From contig NZ_CP019288.1 in NCBI RefSeq assembly GCF_009901525.1, positions 1,488,001 through 1,552,000 of the forward strand: a stretch of DNA of 64,000 nt, written 5' to 3'. Below, one piece after another: positions 16,203 to 25,458 of this stretch (within the stretch, counting starts at the first letter, position 1; each line of letters starts with the position of its first letter). The notes below the pieces were generated by a model that saw nothing but the letters and a program-made list of their open reading frames with translations, was not told where the DNA came from and did no database searches. The position numbers were made by a program, and so were the translations under genes. Source of the stretch: Kordia antarctica (GTDB lineage Bacteria > Bacteroidota > Bacteroidia > Flavobacteriales > Flavobacteriaceae).

Positions 16203-18629
16203 CTAAAACTTCACCTGCAACGTCACATAAAAATTCCGATTCACAGACGGAATAATTCCAGGACCTGGATAACCAGTAGCGCGGCGTGTGAAATAATTGT
16301 TGTCTAATATATTGTTGATTCCAGTTTCTAGTTTGAAGTTTTTGTACGTGTACGACATGGAAATATCTAGAATATCATACGCTGGAATTTCGCCAATAAC
16401 GCCACTCAAATTACTATCTACTGCGTTTGAAGCATCTGTAAATTGCTGTGAAATGTACGTGTATTGAATGTTTGATAAGAAGTTTTTATACCCAAAACGA
16501 ATTCCAGTTTTCAAATTTATATTCGGTACAAATTCTACCTTATTGCCTTCTACTCCATTTTCTGGTGTATTTGTATATTCTGAATCTGTAATCGCAGCAT
16601 TGATGAAGTAATTGAAACTATAATCGTTGTTTTTAATGAAGATTTCATTCAGATTAAAATCTAATAAACCCTCAAAACCGTACATCACAGCGTCACCAAT
16701 ATTTCCACGTTCGCTTTTTACGCTTCCATCCGCAAAAGCACGTTGAATAAATCCAATTCTGTCATTATAAAACAATCCGAATGCGCCAACATCATACGAA
16801 ACAATATTGTTGTAATTTCCACGCAATCCGAAATCAATAGTCATTCCTTTTTCGTCATCAATCGTTGGACTAATCGCAAAAGCAGGATTGATTATACTAA
16901 TGTCAGTAAACGTCACCGAACGGTAATTTTGTGAAGCATTTCCATAGATTTCCAACACATCCGAAGGTTTGTAACTTACGCCCAATCCGAAGAGTACAAA
17001 CGAACGCTTGCGCACTTCGCTGTTGTCAACAGTTTCGTTTAAAATAACGTTTCCAGCGGCATCTGTATTGATTCGCTTGAAAAATCCGTCGCTTTCTGTT
17101 TTGATATGTTCAAATCGAAAACCTGGTGTAATGGAGAGTTTTTCATTCAGATAGAAAATATTTTCACCAAAAATTGCCACATTCAAATTAGGATAATCAT
17201 ACGCTGACTGATTTCCATAATTTGGAAATTCGTCCAATTGAAATTCAAAATTTGGATCGCTTCCCGCAGAACCTGGACCTTGCTGACTTGAATTCTCTGC
17301 TTTGTAAAATTTTGTTCCAACCAAAAAAGTAGATTTCTTCCCGAATACTTCATATTTATTTAGCAATCGCGCTTCAAATCCGAAGTTATTAAAATCGCCT
17401 TTTATCAAATCGCGTTCTGTATTTGGATCAATCTGATTCACTCTATTGGAACGAAAACCAAGTGCATTTCGAGAAGCATTTAAACCAAAAGCATTGAATG
17501 TGAAATTTGTGTTTTCTGAAAATTTATGTGAGAATTTTAAGTTGTATAATAACCAATCTACCTGAAACCAATTTCGCGCTCTGTTGCTTTGAAAAGGATT
17601 TTCATTGAACATTTCATCGGTTAAACCGCCAGCTTGTTTTGCCAAATACCGCAAATATGTAACCTCAGCTTCTAACTTCGTATTGTCATTGAATTGATAG
17701 CCAATATGTGCATATGCATTTTTGGATTCGAATTCAGAATTTGGACGAAATCCATCGCCTTTTTTGTAATTGAAAAACGAATAATAACTCCATTTATCAA
17801 TGCTTCCGCTTACACTTGTAAAGTTGGTATATAAATTATTACTTCCGATTGTATTTCTAGTGATAAACTCAAAGGATTTCCCTTGATTTGGTTCTTTCAT
17901 CACAAAGTTGACCAAACCGCCAAATTGCGTTCCATATTGCAATGAAGCCGCTCCACGAATGATCTGAATCTCCTTTAAACCTTCTGCCGCAGGCGAATAA
18001 TAACTTTCAGGATATCCTAAAACATCTGCGCTAATGTCATAGCCATTTTGGCGTGTGTTGAAGTTTGCCGTTCGGTTCGGATCTAAACCGCGTCCGCCAA
18101 TATTTAATTGTAAACCTGCGTCATCATTTTGGTAAATATTCAAACCAACAACTTGACTGTATATTTGTCGTGCGTTATTGGAAGCCAAATTTGCCATCGA
18201 TTGTTCCACCAAAACAACTTCCGTCTTTTTCCCTGCGTAAATCGCCGTTTCTTCTACATCTTTTAATCGCTTTAGCGCGAATACTTTCGTTTTTCGAACA
18301 TTTAATTCTACTTCTGAAAGTTGTTCGCCAAGTGGTCTTAAAAATATATCTATAACAATTTCAGTATTTCCCGTAAAGGTTTTTTCATACACTTCATATT
18401 CAAACGAGAAAAATACCAATGTTATACTATCCTTTTGTGTTGTAAATTCATAATGTCCTTCTGCATCAGTTGTGGCAACTTTACCCGCAACTTTATCGTA
18501 AATATCCACATTTGCAATAGGTGTAATGTCCGAATTTTCGAACACAATTCCAGAAATTTTTTGTTGCGCAATTAGTGAGATGCTGCATAAACAAAATGCA
18601 ATGAATAGGCTGAAACTCTTTATGTTCAT
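16203..18629 (-). CDS. TonB-dependent outer membrane receptor (FecA-like)
   Basis: 808 aa. Signal peptide (MNIKSFSLFIAFCLCSISLI, cleaved near A21), then a carboxypeptidase-regulatory-like domain (~25-105). A plug domain follows (~120-235), containing LQLNIGGRGLDPNRTANFNT and IRGAASLQYGTQFGGLVNF, and a beta-barrel with alternating aromatic strands ends in FYVTLQVKF. The FecA-type plug suggests ferric citrate-like or other chelate uptake. The start codon overlaps the stop of the HTTM gene by one base (TAATG). It is the last gene of a four-gene iron-associated locus on the minus strand. The substrate itself cannot be read. Confidence 0.88.
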   Translation of the reverse strand: MNIKSFSLFIAFCLCSISLIAQQKISGIVFENSDITPIANVDIYDKVAGKVATTDAEGHYEFTTQKDSITLVFFSFEYEVYEKTFTGNTEIVIDIFLRPLGEQLSEVELNVRKTKVFALKRLKDVEETAIYAGKKTEVVLVEQSMANLASNNARQIYSQVVGLNIYQNDDAGLQLNIGGRGLDPNRTANFNTRQNGYDISADVLGYPESYYSPAAEGLKEIQIIRGAASLQYGTQFGGLVNFVMKEPNQGKSFEFITRNTIGSNNLYTNFTSVSGSIDKWSYYSFFNYKKGDGFRPNSEFESKNAYAHIGYQFNDNTKLEAEVTYLRYLAKQAGGLTDEMFNENPFQSNRARNWFQVDWLLYNLKFSHKFSENTNFTFNAFGLNASRNALGFRSNRVNQIDPNTERDLIKGDFNNFGFEARLLNKYEVFGKKSTFLVGTKFYKAENSSQQGPGSAGSDPNFEFQLDEFPNYGNQSAYDYPNLNVAIFGENIFYLNEKLSITPGFRFEHIKTESDGFFKRINTDAAGNVILNETVDNSEVRKRSFVLFGLGVSYKPSDVLEIYGNASQNYRSVTFTDISIINPAFAISPTIDDEKGMTIDFGLRGNYNNIVSYDVGAFGLFYNDRIGFIQRAFADGSVKSERGNIGDAVMYGFEGLLDFNLNEIFIKNNDYSFNYFINAAITDSEYTNTPENGVEGNKVEFVPNINLKTGIRFGYKNFLSNIQYTYISQQFTDASNAVDSNLSGVIGEIPAYDILDISMSYTYKNFKLETGINNILDNNYFTRRATGYPGPGIIPSVNRNFYVTLQVKF

Positions 18630-20011
18630 TAGTTATTTTTTAGTGGTAAAATCCAATTTTTATGTTGGAATGATTCTTTTTGTTGATATAAATCGACGTT
18701 TTTATCTATATATAATTGACTCAATCGTCCGTTTAAAGCCACATAACTTTCTACAAATACTTGTACATTTTTGTGTCCTTGATTTGTGAAATGATCGCCT
18801 AAATAATGTGCGTATTCGAGAATGAAATCAGGTTGAAAACTCATTTGTTTTTCTTGATACGAAGTGAGAAAGTCACTGTTTTTTACATAGAAATTGCTTC
18901 CTGTTTCGCCAACTACAATTTTGAACGTTGTGTTGCCCATTTTTTCCATCAACATTACGCGCCATGAAAATCTGTAACCTTGTTCTGTCCAAAATAAATT
19001 ATCAGGATATAAAAGATATCTGAATGGAAATACGAGTTGAATCGTAAAAAACACAATTACAATTGGAATGATAATCGATTTGAATTGCATTCGATACTTA
19101 GAAACTGTTTCAATAGTTTCCGTATTTATTTTTATGACAGTTTGAAGTATCTTTTTGAGAAACGCTATAATTTTCTTGTGAAAATCTGCTTCAAAGAAGA
19201 TTAATGAACTGATAATCATGACATACGGAAACATTCCGATAGGAAATAAAACGCGCGTAAATACATGGAAAAAAACCACTACTACAAATGCAAACCAACG
19301 TGTTTTTTTATATAATAGTAGAAACGGAATTAGTAAATCGTACAACATTCCTGACCAACTCATCGCGAAGTGAAACCAATTTTGTTGTAATAGCGTTTCT
19401 CCGATAATTGGCAAATCGTATTTTGATGGTAACCAGATTTTTAATGGCATTGCTTTCAAAAGCCAATCTGAGTTTATTTTGGCTAGACCTGCATAGAAAT
19501 AAACAATTCCGAGTAATAATTTTATTCCATCTAGTGTCCATTTTGGAATTTGTTCATAGGTTCTTTTTCGCAATAGATTGTCTACTGAAAATGTGGCATT
19601 CGCCGGAAGGAAAATTAACAGAAAACTCAAAATACTTATGAAATAGTAGTGATTTAAGTAGGTTGTTTTTTCCATCAATTCGATATACGTAAAACTCAAA
19701 AAGAACATGATAATTGCCAAGCGATATTTGAATCCTAGTGCGACACAAAAAGCGGCAATTCCACAAATTAAAAATAACAGATATGTGTAATTTCCTAACG
19801 GTTTTATCCATTCAAAACCGTAGTAGGAGAAGTGAAAAGTTGGTTGAATATAGATGGTTTCTATCCAACCTTTTGCCCAAAAACGAATGATACTGTAACA
19901 CATTAGCAACCCAAAACCTATGCGAAAAACTGCCAAAGGCGCCGCGCTAGTTTGTTGCTGTAAGTATGTTTGAAAACGATTCACTCGATAATCGAGATTT
20001 ATAAGTTCCAA
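18629..20011 (-). CDS. HTTM-domain membrane protein (vitamin K-dependent gamma-carboxylase-like)
   Basis: 460 aa. Four or more membrane helices in the HTTM pattern at residues ~25-300, such as APLAVFRIGFGLLMCYSIIR, YTYLLFLICGIAAFCVALG and FAFVVVVFFHVFTRVLFPIG. The soluble C-terminal part ends in LSQLYIDKNVDLYQQKES. HTTM proteins share the fold of gamma-glutamyl carboxylase but bacterial members have varied or unknown roles. In Bacteroidota they often occur beside imelysin and TonB receptors (family knowledge), and this locus fits. A role in iron or haem handling is an inference from neighbours. It overlaps the receptor gene by one base; a terminator separates it from the imelysin gene upstream. 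Confidence 0.8.
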   Translation of the reverse strand: MELINLDYRVNRFQTYLQQQTSAAPLAVFRIGFGLLMCYSIIRFWAKGWIETIYIQPTFHFSYYGFEWIKPLGNYTYLLFLICGIAAFCVALGFKYRLAIIMFFLSFTYIELMEKTTYLNHYYFISILSFLLIFLPANATFSVDNLLRKRTYEQIPKWTLDGIKLLLGIVYFYAGLAKINSDWLLKAMPLKIWLPSKYDLPIIGETLLQQNWFHFAMSWSGMLYDLLIPFLLLYKKTRWFAFVVVVFFHVFTRVLFPIGMFPYVMIISSLIFFEADFHKKIIAFLKKILQTVIKINTETIETVSKYRMQFKSIIIPIVIVFFTIQLVFPFRYLLYPDNLFWTEQGYRFSWRVMLMEKMGNTTFKIVVGETGSNFYVKNSDFLTSYQEKQMSFQPDFILEYAHYLGDHFTNQGHKNVQVFVESYVALNGRLSQLYIDKNVDLYQQKESFQHKNWILPLKNN

Positions 20012-20080
20012 CGTTTCCGTTGAAATACTTTTGATTATTTCTTCTGAATACTTCGTAGCTTAGCTCGAAGTAGTTAACTT

Positions 20081-20117
20081 TTGTACAAAAAAAGGTTGCC
20101 TTTGTACGACAACCTTA
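20081..20117 (-). terminator. Rho-independent terminator after the imelysin gene
   Basis: On the minus strand AAGGTTG-TCGTACAAAGG-CAACCTT is a 7-bp stem followed by a run of T (TTTTTTTGTAC). It lies between the imelysin gene and the HTTM gene, so these two halves of the locus can be expressed at different levels. Confidence 0.75.
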
Positions 20118-20139
20118 GTATTGTAGTTTGTTTTATTGT

Positions 20140-21249
20140 TTAGTCGCCATCTGCATCTGCATAATCAACACTAACGTTAAACGCTTGTAGCATGTCAACT
20201 TTTAATGATACAACTGTAGTTTGTAGCGCATCATACGCTTGCGTCATTTTTGTATTATCAGTATTGATTTGTGTGAAAAAATTAGCATTTAATACTTGAA
20301 TTTTTCCACGCGAAGTGTTGAATTGTGCATTGATTAACGTCGCTAAATCAGCTCTATCTAAAGAAATTAAATACGTTTTGAAGCTTTCGCCAGAAGAATC
20401 TCCGTTAAATGTTGTTCCGTTGAATATGTTTTGAACTGCGTTTAATGCTTCTAATGCTAATTCTTTCGATACTTCTTGATTGTAAAATGCTTCTACTTTT
20501 TCTGGTAAAGGCGTTGTTGAGAAGTTTCCGGCTGGAATTCCAATTTTAGTAACTCTTAATCCTTTTTCGTAGTAGAATATGAAATCGTTGATAAATTTGT
20601 TTGTTGCGCTCGTTGCAGTATTCGCAGTACTTGAGATGAATATGTCTCTGTATGAAGTTGTCCAATCGCTTAATACTTCTTGCGTAAGCAGTTGCATTTG
20701 ATTTACTAAATCAGAAAGATATGTTTTGTATTTGCTTGATTCTGTATTAGTTGTATATTTTTCCAAGATTGCTACGTCCGTTGCATCAAGTCCATATAAC
20801 ATATAATCTAACGCTGGAAAACCTACTGCATCATTGTTATTTGGATGTGTTAAATCGTAGCTTCCGCCAGTAATATTACTTTCTACATCAGTTGTATTTA
20901 CTGGATAAATATTCATTTGAAAACTGTACTGAATTTCTTCCGCTTTTCCAATATTGAACGCTTCAACATGTTGCCAAGACTTGTATGCTGTGAACCAAGC
21001 TGAACGCAACGTTTCCAGATTTGCTTGATTTGGCGTTGCTACAAAATCATCTTTTGCCGTTGATAATGCGCCTAAGTTTGTACTTAATCCTTGATACGCA
21101 GGAACAATAATGTTGTCTGCAATATTGCGCAACATTCCTGCTCTGTCAAAACTGGTATTTCCTGGCGTTTCTGAAACTACAGAATCGTCGCTAGAACTAC
21201 ATGCTGCAATAATTAGCGCTAAAAGTAGTATGGGGAAAATTTTATTCAT
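20140..21249 (-). CDS. Imelysin-family lipoprotein, iron-regulated
   Basis: 369 aa. Lipobox near the N-terminus (LALIIAACSSSDDS, Cys at ~17). Helical insulin-cleaving-like (imelysin/EfeO-like) fold with the typical WQHVEAFNIGKAEE segment (HxxE-type metal motif) at ~91-104 and FPALDYMLYG at ~144-153. Imelysins are cell-surface iron-acquisition-associated proteins, mostly non-proteolytic despite the name (family knowledge). The neighbours (DUF4856 lipoprotein, HTTM protein, TonB receptor) form the usual locus for this family in Bacteroidota. The protein is full length. The ligand is not known from sequence. Confidence 0.87.
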   Translation of the reverse strand: MNKIFPILLLALIIAACSSSDDSVVSETPGNTSFDRAGMLRNIADNIIVPAYQGLSTNLGALSTAKDDFVATPNQANLETLRSAWFTAYKSWQHVEAFNIGKAEEIQYSFQMNIYPVNTTDVESNITGGSYDLTHPNNNDAVGFPALDYMLYGLDATDVAILEKYTTNTESSKYKTYLSDLVNQMQLLTQEVLSDWTTSYRDIFISSTANTATSATNKFINDFIFYYEKGLRVTKIGIPAGNFSTTPLPEKVEAFYNQEVSKELALEALNAVQNIFNGTTFNGDSSGESFKTYLISLDRADLATLINAQFNTSRGKIQVLNANFFTQINTDNTKMTQAYDALQTTVVSLKVDMLQAFNVSVDYADADGD

Positions 21250-21357
21250 TGTTTATTATTTTTATTTATTCCAAATAAAGATTGCAAATGTAAAAAAGGA
21301 GTTAGAGTATTCCAAAGACTTGAAGTCCTTTTTTATAATAATTCTAAATAATATTTT

Positions 21358-22560
21358 CTAGTTAGCCGCTTGCGCAGTTGTAAAGCTGAATTCTGCCGAA
21401 ATTGCTTCCGAAATTTCATCCAAAGTTGCAGGAGTTACGTCCCAAAAACCGTTTCCTGTTAGTAGTTGCGAAATGAATCCGTCAACTTCTGTTTTTGTTA
21501 AGTAAGGTTCGTTTGTTCCTGGTTTGCGTGTGAATTGTAGACTGTATATAAATCCAAATCCTTCAGATAAATCATGAAAAGCAGCTGCTTTGTCGGTTGC
21601 TAATTTATTTTTTCCACTTTGTAAATAGTATACTGCTCTTACGCCTATGATTGTTGAAATTTTCTCTCTGATTATCGTTGCTTGCACATCACGAACTTCA
21701 TAGTTTTTAGCTACAATTACCGCTCTACCAAGTTTGAATGCTTCATAAATTTCAGAAGCAATTCCTGCGAAATCAGTATCATTTTCAACTCGAGAAAGGT
21801 ATTTATTTAGGAAACTATCTTCGTTTAATATAGGATTTGTTGCATTGTCAGTTCCGTAGAGATATCCAAAAGCTTCATCCCATTTGTGTTCCATACTTGT
21901 GTAGATTTTGCCTTCTTCAACAATTCCCGCGTCATTATCTGCAACATTACTTCCTGCATCTAAAACGGAAGTACTTAAGTAGTTATTCAGTATTTGATCT
22001 ACCATTAATGCGCCAATTAACGATTTACTTACGGCTTGATTGTATTCTAACCCTTTTCCGTTGAGGTAACGTGTAGTTCCGCCGCCAGCTTCTTGTAAGT
22101 TTCCTGCATTTCCTGCCGTTGCTGTGTTTGTCCAATTTGGAAATACTTCAGCAACTTGATTCGAAATCCACAAATCAAAATCTGCTTTGATTGCGTTTGC
22201 ATCAGTTGTGTTTGCTGAAAAGAAATCCGAAGAAGCAGCCGTTTTGCTACGAATACTTTTGTTTGATGCGTTTAAATCTGTATTGCTAAAATCTGCATTT
22301 CCTTCTACATGCGCGAACATTGCATCTAAAGATATTTCAGTTTTTGTATTATCTGTTAAAGCAGAAATAAATTCCTCGCTCATTTGGATTCGAGTTGTTT
22401 GTCCGCTGTAACTTACCGTAGAATTTCCGTCTCTACTAAACGTATATGTTGCAGGCGCAATTACTTCGTTATTGTCAGTAGGAATTGTGTCATCATCACT
22501 TGCACATGATGTAATTATAAAACTTGAAAGTGTAAATAATCCGAGGAGTACTTTTTTCAT
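21358..22560 (-). CDS. DUF4856-domain lipoprotein, iron locus
   Basis: 400 aa from the preferred start at 22560 (MKKVLLGLFTLSSFIITSCA), which gives a clean lipoprotein signal with Cys at ~19. A longer reading from 22626 would add 22 residues without signal features, so I reject it. The Thr/Asp-rich linker after the Cys is normal for a surface lipoprotein. The body has repeated aromatic and helical segments (WTNTATAGNAGNLQEAGG, KGLEYNQAVSKSLIGALMVD) that match the family usually called DUF4856. It is the first gene of the iron-type locus, so a strong promoter should lie upstream in 22561-22780. Function unknown; surface iron binding is a guess from the neighbours. Confidence 0.75.
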   Translation of the reverse strand: MKKVLLGLFTLSSFIITSCASDDDTIPTDNNEVIAPATYTFSRDGNSTVSYSGQTTRIQMSEEFISALTDNTKTEISLDAMFAHVEGNADFSNTDLNASNKSIRSKTAASSDFFSANTTDANAIKADFDLWISNQVAEVFPNWTNTATAGNAGNLQEAGGGTTRYLNGKGLEYNQAVSKSLIGALMVDQILNNYLSTSVLDAGSNVADNDAGIVEEGKIYTSMEHKWDEAFGYLYGTDNATNPILNEDSFLNKYLSRVENDTDFAGIASEIYEAFKLGRAVIVAKNYEVRDVQATIIREKISTIIGVRAVYYLQSGKNKLATDKAAAFHDLSEGFGFIYSLQFTRKPGTNEPYLTKTEVDGFISQLLTGNGFWDVTPATLDEISEAISAEFSFTTAQAAN

Positions 22561-22774
22561 TTTGAATATTTTTAATGGTATTGATTTTTGTTTTGGCAAA
22601 TATATTATGTGTTTTTGAATTGACAAAGTTTATTTAGACTTAATCTTAATAAACTTAATATTGAATTTTGAATTGGTTTATATCGTATTGTTTTTCAATA
22701 TTTTATGAGCTTCTTGTTAAATGTTAAATTTATGTTTTTATACATATGTTCAATACTGAATTTAATTTTAAGCA

Positions 22775-22806
22775 TAAAAAAACGTGTTAGCAGATTGCTA
22801 ACACGT
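22775..22806 (-). terminator. Rho-independent terminator after the alpha-oxoamine synthase gene
   Basis: ACGTGTTAGCA-GAT-TGCTAACACGT is a perfect 11-bp stem; on the minus strand it is followed by T7. It lies 34 bp beyond the stop of the minus-strand gene ending at 22840. Confidence 0.92.
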
Positions 22807-22839
22807 AATTAATATTTTTTATTTAGGAATTTATAAACC

Positions 22840-24099
22840 CTACTCACCCATCATCTCAATCAACTTTGCAGAAACTCGTTTATACGTTCCATCTTCTAAT
22901 CGGGTACGAATTGCTGAGAAAGCTACTAACGTCTCTTCAACGTCTTGTAAAGTGTGTGAAGCGGTTGGAATCATTCGTAATAGAATTAATCCTTTAGGAA
23001 TTACCGGGTATACCACAATGGAACAAAAGATTCCGTGATTTTCACGTAAGTCTCTCACTAACGCCATTGCTTCCGGAATGCTTCCTTTCAAGTATACTGG
23101 TGTTACACAACTTTTTGTTGTTCCAATATCAAATCCTCTGTTTTTTAATCCGCTTTGTAATGCATTTACAATTTTCCAAAGATTTTCTTTTAATTCTGGC
23201 ATTGTGCGTAACATATCTAAACGTTTTAACGCACCAACAACTAATTGCATTTGTAACGATTTCGCAAACATTTGCGAACGTAAGTTATATTTTAAGTAAT
23301 CAATAATTTCTTTGTCAGCCGCAATAAATGCGCCTGTACTTGCCATCGATTTTGCAAAGGTTGCAAAGTATACATCTATTTCGTCTTGAACTCCTTGCTC
23401 TTCTCCAGCTCCAGCTCCTGTCGCGCCAAGCGTACCAAAACCATGTGCATCATCGACAAAAAGTCTGAAATTATATTTTTTCTTTAAAGCTACTATTTCT
23501 TTTAATTTTCCTTGCTCACCACGCATTCCAAAAACTCCTTCAGAAATCACTAAGATTCCTCCGCCAGTTTGTTCTGCCATTTTAGTAGCTCTGTCTAAGT
23601 TTTTTTCCAAGCTTTCCATATCGTTATGCTTGAATGTGAAACGTTTTCCCATGTGTAAACGTACACCATCAATGATACATGCGTGTGAATCTACATCGTA
23701 TACAATGATATCATTTTTAGAAACCAATGCATCAACCGTAGAAACCATTCCTTGATATCCGAAGTTTAGTAAGTATGTTGCTTCTTTTTTAACAAATACT
23801 GCCAATTCATCTTGGAGTTGCTCATGTAAGTCTGTGTGACCAGACATCATTCGTGCGCCCATTGGATATGCAGAACCATATGCTACAGCCGCTTCTCCAT
23901 CTACTTTACGTACTTCTGGATGATTTGCCAAACCTAAGTAATCATTGATACTCCAAGTAATAACATCTTTTCCTTGAAACTTCATTCGATTCGAGATTTC
24001 ACCTTCTAGTTTAGGAAATACAAAATATCCTTCTGCTTGCGATGCCCATTTTCCTAATGGTCCTTTGTCTCTGTATATTTTAGCAAATAAATCCTTCAT
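22840..24099 (-). CDS. Alpha-oxoamine synthase (likely cysteate/serine acyltransferase, capnine or sphingoid base synthesis)
   Basis: 419 aa, fold-type I PLP enzyme. Seen: N-terminal SINDYLGLANHPEVR, MGARMMSGHTDLHEQLQDEL, H139 (DVDSHACIIDG, stacking on PLP), D216 and H219 (VDDAHGFGTLGATGAGA) and the PLP-binding Lys K250 in TFAKSMASTGAF. Members of this family join an amino acid with an acyl thioester (AONS, KBL, serine palmitoyltransferase). In Flavobacteria a closely related enzyme condenses cysteate with fatty acyl groups to make capnine, the base of sulfonolipids (family knowledge). The next gene upstream is a cysteine-synthase-like enzyme that could supply cysteate. The exact amino acid substrate is inferred. 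It is terminated independently, with a hairpin between the two genes. Confidence 0.78.
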   Translation of the reverse strand: MKDLFAKIYRDKGPLGKWASQAEGYFVFPKLEGEISNRMKFQGKDVITWSINDYLGLANHPEVRKVDGEAAVAYGSAYPMGARMMSGHTDLHEQLQDELAVFVKKEATYLLNFGYQGMVSTVDALVSKNDIIVYDVDSHACIIDGVRLHMGKRFTFKHNDMESLEKNLDRATKMAEQTGGGILVISEGVFGMRGEQGKLKEIVALKKKYNFRLFVDDAHGFGTLGATGAGAGEEQGVQDEIDVYFATFAKSMASTGAFIAADKEIIDYLKYNLRSQMFAKSLQMQLVVGALKRLDMLRTMPELKENLWKIVNALQSGLKNRGFDIGTTKSCVTPVYLKGSIPEAMALVRDLRENHGIFCSIVVYPVIPKGLILLRMIPTASHTLQDVEETLVAFSAIRTRLEDGTYKRVSAKLIEMMGE

Positions 24100-24273
24100 C
24101 TATCTAAGTTTTTCTTTATGTATCAATTCGGGTTGTGGTAATTTATGAAGTTTTTGTGAAAACTCCAATGGCAAAAATAAAAATTTTTACCTGCCTATCA
24201 TAATTATTACACTTTTATGTGAAGTTCACATTTTTTTGGGTGATTTTTTATGGTATTTTAACCTATAAAGCAT

Positions 24274-24305
24274 AAAAGCAGCATAATTGTTACTATGCTG
24301 CTTTT
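24274..24305 (-). terminator. Hairpin terminator after the cysteine-synthase-like gene
   Basis: AAAAGCAGCATA-ATTGTTAC-TATGCTGCTTTT is a 12-bp perfect stem; on the minus strand its end TTTT plus ATGCTTTAT gives a modest T-run. It lies between the two PLP-enzyme genes, so they probably have separate promoters. Confidence 0.7.
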
Positions 24306-24333
24306 GAATATGTTGTAAAAAGATATTTTTTCT

Positions 24334-25374
24334 TTATTTAATGTATTCTATTTTTTGCGCTTCTTCAATATTTTTACTGTCAAAGAATCCTTGTGAACGC
24401 ATCCAATCATCACTATATACTTTACTCATGTATCGAGAACCGTGATCAGGGAAAATTACGATTACATTACTGTTTTCGTCAAATTCTCCTTCTTCTGCTA
24501 ATTGTTCAATACCTTGCATTGCTGCTCCACTTGTATATCCAACAAATAATCCTTCTGTTTTTGAAATTTCACGCGCTTTATGAGCACTTTCTTCATCTTT
24601 TACTTTGATAAATTTATCAATTACATCAAAATCAGTCGCCGTTGGAATTAAGTTTTTACCTAATCCTTCTATGCGATACGGATAGATTTCATCCGAATCA
24701 AATTCTCTTGTTTCGTGATATTTTTTCAACACAGAACCATACGCATCAATCCCTAAAACTCTGATCTTTGGATTTTGTTCTTTTAGATATTTTGCCGTTC
24801 CAGAAATTGTTCCGCCTGTTCCACTACATGCTACAAAGTGCGTAATGTTTCCGTTGGTTTGTTTCCAAATTTCCGGACCCGTTGTTTTGTAATGTGCATC
24901 AATATTTAATTGATTGAAATATTGATTGATGTACACAGAACCTGACATTTCTTCGTGAATACGCTTTGCTACTTGATAATACGAACGTGGATCGTCAGCA
25001 CTAACATGCGCAGGACATACATATACTTTTGCGCCCATTGAACGCAACATGTCAATTTTATCTTTGGATGATTTAGAACTTACCGCTAAGATGCATTCGT
25101 ATCCTTTTATGATACTTACCATAGCAATACTAAATCCTGTATTTCCTGAAGTCGTTTCTATAATTGTATCACCAGGCTTTAGAATACCTTTTCGTTCAGC
25201 CTCTTCAATGATATATAAAGCAATTCTATCTTTTGTTGAATGTCCTGGATTGAATGACTCTACTTTCGCGTAGAAATTTCCTTTGATGTTTTTAGTTATG
25301 TGATTTAACTTTATCAAAGGCGTATTCCCAATGAGTTCGAGTACATTATTAAAAGCATTAATTTGTTGTTCCAT
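24334..25374 (-). CDS. Cysteine synthase-like PLP enzyme (possible cysteate synthase)
   Basis: 346 aa from the preferred start at 25374 ([20 protein letters not shown]). A longer reading from 25428 adds 18 residues that do not match the family. Fold-type II PLP enzyme: PLP Lys K48 in [15 protein letters not shown], substrate loop TSGNTGFS (75-82), GTGGTISG phosphate loop and YTSGAAMQG near the C-terminus. Many O-acetylserine sulfhydrylases have NPxxSVKDR; this one has HSTKDR and a longer C-terminus. In Bacteroidota, enzymes of this kind make cysteate from phosphoserine and sulfite for sulfonolipids (family knowledge); its neighbour suits that. Simple cysteine or cystathionine synthesis remains possible. 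Confidence 0.72.
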   Translation of the reverse strand: MEQQINAFNNVLELIGNTPLIKLNHITKNIKGNFYAKVESFNPGHSTKDRIALYIIEEAERKGILKPGDTIIETTSGNTGFSIAMVSIIKGYECILAVSSKSSKDKIDMLRSMGAKVYVCPAHVSADDPRSYYQVAKRIHEEMSGSVYINQYFNQLNIDAHYKTTGPEIWKQTNGNITHFVACSGTGGTISGTAKYLKEQNPKIRVLGIDAYGSVLKKYHETREFDSDEIYPYRIEGLGKNLIPTATDFDVIDKFIKVKDEESAHKAREISKTEGLFVGYTSGAAMQGIEQLAEEGEFDENSNVIVIFPDHGSRYMSKVYSDDWMRSQGFFDSKNIEEAQKIEYIK

Positions 25375-25458
25375 AAAAACTAGTAAGTTGTACAGGGTTT
25401 TATTTTTGTAAGTTTTGGAAAAATGCAAAACCTTGCAAATTTAAGTTAAATTTTTTAA

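Noticed and set aside
22561-22626. Longer N-terminus for the DUF4856 lipoprotein
   Set aside because: The extra 22 residues precede a perfect lipoprotein signal (MKKVLLGLFTLSSFIITSC), so the internal ATG is preferred. Similar reasoning was used for starts at 25374, 30047, 34353 and 52741.
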